From Lachnospiraceae bacterium (GTDB lineage: Bacteria > Bacillota > Clostridia > Lachnospirales > Lachnospiraceae): a DNA stretch of 64,000 bases. The notes under the pieces are model-generated. The model was not told the DNA's origin. It saw only the letters and a list, made by a program, of their open reading frames with translations, and did not search any database. The stretch covers positions 62,001 through 126,000 of the forward strand of contig JAFTPO010000014.1 in the NCBI GenBank assembly GCA_017463225.1. Direction: 5' to 3'. A program made the translations under genes and the position numbers. Position 1 is the stretch's first letter; each line of letters begins with the position of its first letter. Of the stretch, positions 44,284 to 51,306 are shown piece after piece.

Positions 44284-44301
44284 ATAAAAAGAAGGCGTGT
44301 T

Positions 44302-45450
44302 ATGAAGAAATTGGCAATAATTGGAGCTTCCTATTTGCAGGAGCCCTTAATACAGAAGGCTATAGATATGGGTATAGAAACCCACGTTTTTGCTTGGCAG
44401 TGTGGAGATGTGGGAGAAAACCTGGCAGATTATTTCTATCCCATCAGTATAGTGGAAAAGGATGAGATATTGAATAAATGCAGGGAAATAGGTATAGATG
44501 GAATATGTACCATAGCATCAGACCTTGCTGCAATTACTGTAAATTACGTGGCTAATGCCATGGGTCTGGTTGCCAACTCCTTAGAATGTACAGAGGTTTC
44601 AACAAATAAGCACCTTATGCGAGAAAGATTCAGTAAAAATGGAAATCCTTCACCTAAAAGTATTATGGTGGAAGGAGTACAAGACCTAGCTGATGTTAAT
44701 TTGGAGTATCCTGTCATAGTCAAACCCCTAGATAGGTCAGGAAGCAGAGGGATAACCAAACTCGGTGATGCAAATGGTTTAGAAGAGGCTATAGAGCATG
44801 CAAGGGCAGAGGGCTTTGTTAAGAAAGCCTTGGTGGAGGAATTTGCAGAGGGTCAGGAGTATAGTGTTGAGTGTATATCCTGGAAGGGAGAGCATAGCTT
44901 TTTGGCACTGACACACAAATACACTACAGGAGCTCCAAAGTTTATAGAAACAGGACACTTAGAGCCTGCCCCTGTAGAAGAAGCATTGTTGCAACGGATT
45001 AAGACAGTTGTTTTTGAGGCTTTAGATAGCTTGGGTATTACATACGGCGCCTCCCATTCAGAGTTAAAAGTATCAAAGAATGGCGTGATAAAGATAATCG
45101 AAATCGGTGGACGTATGGGTGGCGATTTCATAGGGAGTAATCTGGTGGAGTTATCCACGGGAATAGATTTTGTTCAGGCCGTAATACAGGTGGCTTTGGG
45201 TGAAGAACCGTCATTGGCTAAAAAGCATAGTGGTGGAGTTGCGGCGGTACGGTTTATATTCTCGGAGGAGGATATAAAGGTGTTTGAAAGAATAATGGAA
45301 GAAAGACCAGAGATTGTAATTCAGGCAGATGTTCCTCAAGAAATATCAGGAGAGGTGACAGATAGCTCAACTAGATTTGGGTATTACCTGATGATGGCAG
45401 ATAGTATAGATATTCTGAAACAATACCTTCCAAAGGAGGACGAAATATAA
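44302..45450 (+). CDS. ATP-grasp family ligase
   Basis: A 382-residue protein. The N-terminal domain is Rossmann-like ('LAIIGASYLQEPLIQKA'). The ATP-grasp core follows: 'NKHLMRERFSKNGNPSPKS', 'YPVIVKPLDRSGSRGITKL' (glycine-rich ATP loop), 'ALVEEFAEGQEYSVECIS' and 'IKIIEIGGRMGGDFIGSNLV' (metal-binding Glu and Asn region). These enzymes activate a carboxylate with ATP and join it to an amine or thiol. In a polysaccharide operon with an amino-sugar transaminase, attaching an amino acid or other acid to the sugar amine is plausible but unproven. Its stop overlaps the next start by one base. Confidence 0.85.
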   Translation: MKKLAIIGASYLQEPLIQKAIDMGIETHVFAWQCGDVGENLADYFYPISIVEKDEILNKCREIGIDGICTIASDLAAITVNYVANAMGLVANSLECTEVSTNKHLMRERFSKNGNPSPKSIMVEGVQDLADVNLEYPVIVKPLDRSGSRGITKLGDANGLEEAIEHARAEGFVKKALVEEFAEGQEYSVECISWKGEHSFLALTHKYTTGAPKFIETGHLEPAPVEEALLQRIKTVVFEALDSLGITYGASHSELKVSKNGVIKIIEIGGRMGGDFIGSNLVELSTGIDFVQAVIQVALGEEPSLAKKHSGGVAAVRFIFSEEDIKVFERIMEERPEIVIQADVPQEISGEVTDSSTRFGYYLMMADSIDILKQYLPKEDEI

Positions 45451-45812
45451 TGGAAAAGTCAAAGCTTAAAACCTTGATACTTTTGCATAGTATGTTGATG
45501 ATATATTCCATGAGTGGAATCTGTAGTAAGCTGGCGGCAGGAGAAAGCTTTCTAAGCTTTAGATTTTGTTTGTTTTACGGGATAATAATTTTGTTATTGG
45601 GCTTCTATGCTATAGGATGGCAACAGATAATAAAGAGGATGCCTCTTTCAACAGCCTTTGCCAATAAGGCAGTGACCATAATATGGGGATTGGTATGGGG
45701 AGTTTTGTTCTTTGATGAAAGAATTACTGTAAAGAAAATCATAGGAATACTATTGGTTGTAATTGGTATAGTGATTTTTGCAAAAGCGGACGAGGTGACA
45801 GAAGATGAATAA
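45450..45812 (+). CDS. Small four-span transporter subunit, ArnE/EamA-like
   Basis: A 120-residue protein with four membrane spans of the small multidrug resistance/EamA half-unit type: 'MLMIYSMSGICSKLAAG', 'YGIIILLLGFYAIGWQQIIK', 'AFANKAVTIIWGLVWGVLFF' with 'DERITVKKIIGILLVVIGIV' as the final pair. It starts on the TAATG of the ATP-grasp gene and overlaps the next small gene by 8 bp. Paired, unequal SMR proteins such as ArnE/ArnF flip undecaprenyl-phosphate aminoarabinose, which makes a lipid-sugar flippase the best guess here. Confidence 0.8.
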   Translation: MEKSKLKTLILLHSMLMIYSMSGICSKLAAGESFLSFRFCLFYGIIILLLGFYAIGWQQIIKRMPLSTAFANKAVTIIWGLVWGVLFFDERITVKKIIGILLVVIGIVIFAKADEVTEDE

Positions 45813-46152
45813 AACAACAATATTATATTCTTGTGTATTGCTGATAGGAGTATTTATAAGTGCCATCTCACAGGTGCTTTTAAAGAAAGCTTCTATGAAG
45901 GAGTATGAATCGAGAATTAAAGAGTATTTAAATCCCCTTGTTATCATAGCTTATACGATGTTTGTAGGCACTACATTTTTATCCATTATAGCCTACAAAG
46001 GAATACCCCTTTCTATGGGACCGGTGCTTGAGGCTACAAGCTATATATATGTTACATTTTTTGGAGTGAAGATATTTCATGAGAAGCTTAATGCAAAAAA
46101 GATTTTCGCATTAATATTGATAATTGGTGGAATAATAGTATATTCTATCTAA
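45805..46152 (+). CDS. Small four-span transporter subunit, ArnF/EamA-like
   Basis: A 115-residue partner of the preceding gene with four spans: 'VLLIGVFISAISQVLLKKAS', 'YLNPLVIIAYTMFVGTTFLS', 'SMGPVLEATSYIYVTFFGVK', then 'KIFALILIIGGIIVYSI'. The 8-bp overlap and matching size suggest an obligate heterodimer with opposite membrane orientation. 'ISQVLLKKAS' near the start is typical of ArnE/F-like members. No drug-resistance context is present. Confidence 0.8.
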   Translation: MNKTTILYSCVLLIGVFISAISQVLLKKASMKEYESRIKEYLNPLVIIAYTMFVGTTFLSIIAYKGIPLSMGPVLEATSYIYVTFFGVKIFHEKLNAKKIFALILIIGGIIVYSI

Positions 46153-46229
46153 AATATGAATTTGTTTACCGTATCACATTTTGATAAATATGTTTTGATA
46201 GTAGCAGAGTTGAGAGGAGTCTTTACAAA

Positions 46230-48134
46230 ATGAAGAATATTATACTCAATAATTATAAAAAAATTATAATAATACTAATTGTGGCCATAGCTGTAGGCTT
46301 AATGGGTGAAGTTGTTTTTAATTTAAAAAGCTTAACAGCTCCCGAAGGTGAAAAGGGAAGATTTTCCGTAGAGTTTGATGATTTGCAGACTGTTGGTTTT
46401 GAAATGGTAGACGGGAAGCTGGTTTTAACCGAAGATGTTGGGTTGATAACATATCGTCACAGTATTAGTCATGTATCCAGATTTGAGTATACATTTGATT
46501 TTGAAAATGATTTCCATTCGATAGTGAGAGTCTATCCTAGTCAGCAGAATTTGGATAACGGAGAATACTATGATTTATACGATGGGAATAACAGAGCTAT
46601 TATAACATCTGAAACAAATATAGACTCATCTATAGCTCAGATAGAGATATTCTTTTCAGAGGATGCAAAGGGTATTGTCATAGAGGATATAAGTATCGAT
46701 AATACTTTTAACTTCAGTCATAGAAGAATGTTGGCGATTTCACTTTTTGCAGTAATAATAATGTTGGCAATTCTTTATCGTGACTTAATTGGAAGAAAGA
46801 TAGAGTATGGCTTCTTAGCTGTAGCTTTTTGTAGTTGTATAGCTCTTGTATTCACTTTTCCTGCACAAAAGGTATCATGGGATGAGGCATACCACTTTAA
46901 TATGGCCTATAATATGGGTATAGGTGGAGATAGAATAATTACACCTGAGACTGCTTATTATGGAAATGATTCGGCGGTTGCAACTCTGATGTATCCTCTT
47001 GCGGAGGTTGAGTTTGACAGCATAGAGGATTATATGGATAGTAGTAACCTGTATGATAAAGCTGATGAGAATAATCAGGTGGTTAAAGCAGAATTTGGAC
47101 GATTAAGCAATGTAGGTCACCTACCAAGCTCTGTTGGTATATCTATCGGAAGGCTATTTAAGCTTCCGTTGTCAGATTTATTCTATTTAGGTAAGTTGTT
47201 TAATGCGTTGACATATATAGCCATAACTTTTTTTGCAATACGAAGGATTACCGTTGGAAAGAGAATATTAACAGCTATAGCATTAATGCCTACAACCTTA
47301 TTTTTAGCATCTGCGTATTCTTACGATGCTCTTTTAAATGCATCAGTATTTTTAGGGCTGGCATATTTCTTTTCTGAGCTTACCGACAAGGAAAAGGTTA
47401 TGTCTTGGAAAAGCTTTATAATATTTGTGGTGTCTATAGGTGTAGCCAGTGCTATAAAGATGGTATATGCGCCATTATTCTTATTGCTTCTTGCATTGCC
47501 TAAGGAGAAGTTCAAGGATACAAAGAGTAAGATAATTATGAAGTATGGCTTGTTTATAATATGTATCGCCGTAGTAGCTATAATGATAGTTCCGATGCTT
47601 TTGGATCCATCTACCAGAGGAGACGACAGAGGAGGGGCTGTAAATGCAGGGGGTCAGTTATCCTTTATATTGGGAACGCCTGTATATTATGCTAAGATAT
47701 TGCTGAGCAATGTACTATCTACGGGAAGTAGCTATCTTATAGGTGATGGTATATTTGGAGCTATGGGGCATTATTCCAATATAAAATACGGTGGATATAT
47801 AGCGTTATTCTTAGTTTTTGTAATTTTAACGGACACTTCAGAATACAAGCTGTCACTTAAGCTTAAGGCATTTATGTCCATAGTGGTTCTTGTTATTATA
47901 TGCTTTGTATGGACAGCCTTATATATTAGCTTTAATCCTGTGGGGAATTTGGTTATTAATGGAGTACAGGGCAGATATTTCATGCCGGTTACCCTTTTGT
48001 TATATCTGTTATTTAATACAGATAAGATTAAAAATGAAATTAACACCAAATTATATCATGCAATGGTAATTGGTATACCGGCATTGCTTACTTTTAGTAT
48101 TGTAATATATAAGGTGATTAATTATTGCGCATAA
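46230..48134 (+). CDS. DUF2142-type multi-span membrane protein, probable glycan enzyme
   Basis: A 634-residue protein with an N-terminal span (about 10-30), about 130 external beta-rich residues, then about ten spans from residue 165. 'PAQKVSWDEAYHFNMAY' in the first large loop carries the acidic 'DE-H' pattern seen in GT-C and DUF2142 proteins, and 'LMPTTLFLASAYSYDALLNA' is a recognisable DUF2142 segment. Members occur in polysaccharide loci and probably transfer sugars outside the membrane. GAGAGGAG about 11 nt upstream sets the start. Function is inferred from fold class and place. Confidence 0.72.
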   Translation: MKNIILNNYKKIIIILIVAIAVGLMGEVVFNLKSLTAPEGEKGRFSVEFDDLQTVGFEMVDGKLVLTEDVGLITYRHSISHVSRFEYTFDFENDFHSIVRVYPSQQNLDNGEYYDLYDGNNRAIITSETNIDSSIAQIEIFFSEDAKGIVIEDISIDNTFNFSHRRMLAISLFAVIIMLAILYRDLIGRKIEYGFLAVAFCSCIALVFTFPAQKVSWDEAYHFNMAYNMGIGGDRIITPETAYYGNDSAVATLMYPLAEVEFDSIEDYMDSSNLYDKADENNQVVKAEFGRLSNVGHLPSSVGISIGRLFKLPLSDLFYLGKLFNALTYIAITFFAIRRITVGKRILTAIALMPTTLFLASAYSYDALLNASVFLGLAYFFSELTDKEKVMSWKSFIIFVVSIGVASAIKMVYAPLFLLLLALPKEKFKDTKSKIIMKYGLFIICIAVVAIMIVPMLLDPSTRGDDRGGAVNAGGQLSFILGTPVYYAKILLSNVLSTGSSYLIGDGIFGAMGHYSNIKYGGYIALFLVFVILTDTSEYKLSLKLKAFMSIVVLVIICFVWTALYISFNPVGNLVINGVQGRYFMPVTLLLYLLFNTDKIKNEINTKLYHAMVIGIPALLTFSIVIYKVINYCA

Positions 48135-48163
48135 GTAGGATAAATGTGTTAGGAGGGGAACAA

Positions 48164-49111
48164 ATGAGTTTAGTGTTATATATAGTTGTTCCTTGTTACA
48201 ACGAGGAAGAGGTATTGGCAGAGACAACTAAAAGGCTTACAGCCAAGCTGGACAGTCTGTGCCAGTCAGGGGTTATAGCAGATACCAGTAGGATTATGTA
48301 CGTAAATGATGGCTCTAAAGACAGAACCTGGGAGATGATAGAGGAGTACTTTGAGTCTAACAAGTATGTTACCGGCATAAGTCTCTCACGTAACAGAGGA
48401 CACCAGAATGCACTTTTGGCAGGTCTTATGACAGCCAAGGAATATGCAGATGTAGTTATCTCTATGGATGCTGATTTGCAGGATGATATAGATGCCATAG
48501 ATAAATTTGTAGAAGAGTATAATAATGGGGCAGAGATAGTATATGGTGTGAGAAGCTCTCGTAAGAAGGATAGCTTTTTTAAGAGACACACTGCTCTGGC
48601 TTTCTATAGGTTGATGGCTAGGATGGGAGTGGATTTGGTATACAACCACGCAGACTACCGTCTAATGTCTAAACGTGCCATAGAAGAGTTGTCAGGCTTT
48701 AGAGAGGTGAATCTTTTCTTAAGAGGTTTGATTCCTATGCTGGGCTTTAAAACTGCAACTGTGGAATATGAGAGAGATAAGCGTTTTGCGGGAGAGTCCA
48801 AGTATCCACTTAAGAAGATGATTTATTTTGCCATAGATGGAATTACATCATGTAGTATCAGACCTATCAGATTGATTACGTTGTTTGGATTTATCATATT
48901 TTTGATAAGTATTGTAATGTTGATTTACATTATACGAGGTCATTTGCTTGGAGGAACCATTCAAGGCTGGACCACTCAGGTGGTGCTTACCTGTTTCTTT
49001 GGAGGCTTCCAGATTATGAGTATTGGTGTAGTGGGAGAATATGTTGGTAAGATATATTTGGAGACCAAAGACAGACCGAGGTTTATCATATCTGAAACTA
49101 AGGTAAAGTAA
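48164..49111 (+). CDS. GtrB-like GT2 with two C-terminal membrane spans
   Basis: A 315-residue transferase: 'YIVVPCYNEEEVLAETTKRL', 'IMYVNDGSKDRTWEM', 'VISMDADLQDDIDAI' (DxD), 'RFAGESKYPLKKMIYFAIDG', two spans and 'TKDRPRFIISE'. It matches the classical GtrB/YkcC layout most closely of the three in this operon. ATG 48164 follows TAGGAGGGG; a TTG at 48125 lies in the previous gene's end. The adjacent DUF2142-type protein may use the lipid-linked sugar that it makes. Confidence 0.9.
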   Translation: MSLVLYIVVPCYNEEEVLAETTKRLTAKLDSLCQSGVIADTSRIMYVNDGSKDRTWEMIEEYFESNKYVTGISLSRNRGHQNALLAGLMTAKEYADVVISMDADLQDDIDAIDKFVEEYNNGAEIVYGVRSSRKKDSFFKRHTALAFYRLMARMGVDLVYNHADYRLMSKRAIEELSGFREVNLFLRGLIPMLGFKTATVEYERDKRFAGESKYPLKKMIYFAIDGITSCSIRPIRLITLFGFIIFLISIVMLIYIIRGHLLGGTIQGWTTQVVLTCFFGGFQIMSIGVVGEYVGKIYLETKDRPRFIISETKVK

Positions 49112-49134
49112 TATTGATTAGACAGGGATAATTC

Positions 49135-49920
49135 ATGAAAGACAAACACACCTTTGCCATATGTGCCTACAAGGAATCTCCCTATCTGGAGAGAGTGATA
49201 GAGGCGCTTATGAAGCAGACTGTACAATCTAATATTATAATGTGTACATCTACGCCTTGCGATTACATTTCAAATATGGCAGAAAAGTATAACATTCCTC
49301 TGTATGTGAGAGATGGGGCCAGTGATATCAGGGATGATTGGAATTTTGCCTATGATCAGGCGAAGACTCAGTTTGTGACTATAGCTCATCAGGATGATGA
49401 ATATCATGAGGAGTATGCTAGTAATCTTAAAGCTATGATAGAGAAGTATAATGGCGATTTCCTTATGTTTTATACAGGATATAAGCCTATTAAGGATGGG
49501 CAGGTTGTGACTGATATTAATTGTCGCATTAGACGTTTCTTAAGATGTCCTATGAAGGTAAAGGCATTTAACAGGGTTAGGTGGATTAAGAAGCTTACAT
49601 TAAGTATGGGAAATAGTATATGTTGTCCTGCTGCTACATATAATAAGGAGCAGTTAGGGAACAGTATGTTTACTTCTGATATGAAATTCAACATAGATTG
49701 GGATACCTTCTACAAGCTGGCAGGTTTAAAGGGACGTTTTGCTTATGTGGACAAGACCTTGACCTACTACAGAGTTCATGACGGAGCAACCAGTAAAGAA
49801 TTTATAGATAATTCCGGCAGGGTGGTTGAGGATACTGCCATGTTCGAGAAATTTTGGCCTGGATGGGTGGCAAGACTGATTATGGTTTTTTATAAAAAGG
49901 CGTACAATACCTATAAATAA
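49135..49920 (+). CDS. Family 2 glycosyltransferase, last gene of the operon
   Basis: A 261-residue soluble GT2 with 'FAICAYKESPYLERVIEAL' at the N-terminus, 'FVTIAHQDDEYHEEYASNL' as the DxD region, and 'FNIDWDTFYKLAGLKGRFAY' followed by 'YYRVHDGATSKEF' in the acceptor part. This compact form is common among transferases that add side-chain or terminal sugars. The ribosome site is weak (AGGGA), so coupling with the upstream gene may matter. A large structured element follows the stop directly. Confidence 0.85.
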   Translation: MKDKHTFAICAYKESPYLERVIEALMKQTVQSNIIMCTSTPCDYISNMAEKYNIPLYVRDGASDIRDDWNFAYDQAKTQFVTIAHQDDEYHEEYASNLKAMIEKYNGDFLMFYTGYKPIKDGQVVTDINCRIRRFLRCPMKVKAFNRVRWIKKLTLSMGNSICCPAATYNKEQLGNSMFTSDMKFNIDWDTFYKLAGLKGRFAYVDKTLTYYRVHDGATSKEFIDNSGRVVEDTAMFEKFWPGWVARLIMVFYKKAYNTYK

Positions 49921-49921
49921 G

Positions 49922-50049
49922 AATACAAGGGAATCTAAACACTTTCCTTCCGGCCGCGACAGTGGTCGGGACTAAGCTGACCGTTTTAGTGTCAGCGTGG
50001 ACCGACCCTAGGCAGGCCGTCCAAGAAAGTATATGGATTCCCTTGTATT
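49922..50049 (+). ncRNA. Nested hairpin element between convergent genes; possible structured RNA or bidirectional terminator
   Basis: A perfect 14-bp outer stem pairs 49922-49935 with 50036-50049 and runs into seven Ts. Inside, in register, lie ACTTTC/GAAAGT (49941-49946 with 50025-50030), TT/AA, CGGCC/GGCCG (49951-49955 with 50015-50019), GGTCGG/CCGACC (49964-49969 with 50002-50007) and GCTGAC/GTCAGC (49976-49981 with 49991-49996). The whole 128 nt thus folds into one long rod with internal loops. The interior is visibly richer in GC than its surroundings. I recognise no known RNA family. As a terminator it could serve both converging genes. Confidence 0.5.
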
Positions 50050-50065
50050 TTTTTACTTCCGCAAC

Positions 50066-51124
50066 CTAATCCTTTAGTAGCTCAAGTATGGTATTAACCA
50101 ACAAATCATTCTGGCTAGGCTTCATAAAGCAGAAGCGTATGTACTTATCACTTAAGCCTCTGATGTCCTCACAATTTCTAATCATAATTCCCTTAAGCTT
50201 GCAGTGATCTGTTATCTGGTTAGCACTTACGTCATCCTTTAGTATCTTAACCAGCATAAAGTTGGCTGATGGTCTAAACAGCTTAACGTTTTTGTTGGTG
50301 GACATTGCAGAGTAGATAAGATTTCTCTCTGTGAATATCTGAGACTGTGATGATTCTATGTACTTTCTGTCCTTAAACATTTCTGTGCACACTGCAGCAG
50401 TTATGCTTGATACAGGGTTAGGAGCTGATATAAGCTTTGACTTGTCAAGATACTCTTGATTGCTCATAATTGCGTAAGCAAGTCTTAAGCCTGGAACAGC
50501 GAAGAACTTAGAGCAGCTTCGAAGAACTGCTATATTGTCGTAATCTTTAACTAAAGGAACGCTTGTAATGTCCTGGTATTTGTCTACGAACTCTACATAC
50601 ATCTCATCTATAATCAGGAAGGTCTCTAACGCTGTACAAATCTCAGCCATAGTTTCCATATCATCTCTGGATATAATCTGAGAGGTAGGGTTATTTGGGT
50701 TTCCGAGTATGATAAGGTCTATGGATGAATCTATGTGTCCCACAAAGTCGGATATGTCAAACTGGAAATTGCTCTCTTCAGAAAGGTTATAATATACGAT
50801 TTCACAGCCAAAGGTTTTAAGAACCTTTTCATATTCCGAAAAGCATGGAACTAAGAGCATAGCTTTCTTAGGCGCCAAAAGCTGTACATACTGCCTAAGT
50901 AAATCTGAGGAACCGCTTCCAAGTATAATGTGCTCCTCCTTGCAGCGAGCGTAGGTTGCTATAGCACTCTTAAGTGCCGGATAGTAGCTGTCCGGATATC
51001 TTATAACTGCATTTGCGTAGTCAGCCATAGCCTTAGTAACTGACTGAGGCACCCCCATAGGATTAAGATTCGAATTATATAGTACGGTATCGTACTGCTC
51101 GATTCGTAGTTGATTGTTGTTCAT
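50066..51124 (-). CDS. HisC/CobD-like class I aminotransferase
   Basis: A 352-residue PLP enzyme of aminotransferase fold type I: 'HIILGSGSSDLLRQYVQLL', 'LGNPNNPTSQ' at about 141-150, 'IIDEMYVEFVD', and Lys206 in 'SCSKFFAVPGLRLAYAI' as the PLP lysine, ending with 'YIRFCFMKPSQN'. Features fit histidinol-phosphate aminotransferases and threonine-phosphate decarboxylases; the N-terminus 'LYNSNLNPMGVP' recalls CobD. No his or cob gene is near, so the substrate is open. ATG 51124 follows GGGGAGGG by five bases. It is the only minus-strand gene in the second half of the window. Confidence 0.82.
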   Translation of the reverse strand: MNNNQLRIEQYDTVLYNSNLNPMGVPQSVTKAMADYANAVIRYPDSYYPALKSAIATYARCKEEHIILGSGSSDLLRQYVQLLAPKKAMLLVPCFSEYEKVLKTFGCEIVYYNLSEESNFQFDISDFVGHIDSSIDLIILGNPNNPTSQIISRDDMETMAEICTALETFLIIDEMYVEFVDKYQDITSVPLVKDYDNIAVLRSCSKFFAVPGLRLAYAIMSNQEYLDKSKLISAPNPVSSITAAVCTEMFKDRKYIESSQSQIFTERNLIYSAMSTNKNVKLFRPSANFMLVKILKDDVSANQITDHCKLKGIMIRNCEDIRGLSDKYIRFCFMKPSQNDLLVNTILELLKD

Positions 51125-51229
51125 AGTCACCCTCCCCAAATATATTTTAAATAAATAGTCGTATAGACTTTCAAAATTCAGAATCTTTTGCTATAATGTA
51201 CTTTGTGATAAAAGACACATAGTGCACCA

Positions 51230-51257
51230 TTGCGCAAAAATATACTATAATTATAAC
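51230..51257 (+). promoter_or_regulatory. Possible promoter of the 51.3 kb operon
   Basis: TTGCGC (51230-51235), 16 bp and TATAAC (51252-51257) would start transcription about 45 nt before ATG 51307. A second TATAAT at 51192-51197 has a poorer -35. Confidence 0.4.
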
Positions 51258-51306
51258 ATTGCAGGTTATAATTACAAGAAGAAAATTGTGCTTTACTGGA
51301 GGAAAA

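Noticed and set aside
12369-49920. Wzx/Wzy-dependent assembly
   Set aside because: No twelve- to fourteen-span flippase of the Wzx type or Wzy polymerase signature was recognised. The multi-span proteins look like GT-C, YfhO, DUF2142 or acyltransferase types, and a Wzm/Wzt pair is present.
49971-49996. H-type pseudoknot at the tip of the 49.9-kb element (ACTAA/TTAGT with GCTGAC/GTCAGC)
   Set aside because: Both connecting loops would have zero length, which is not sterically possible; the two stems can only be alternatives.
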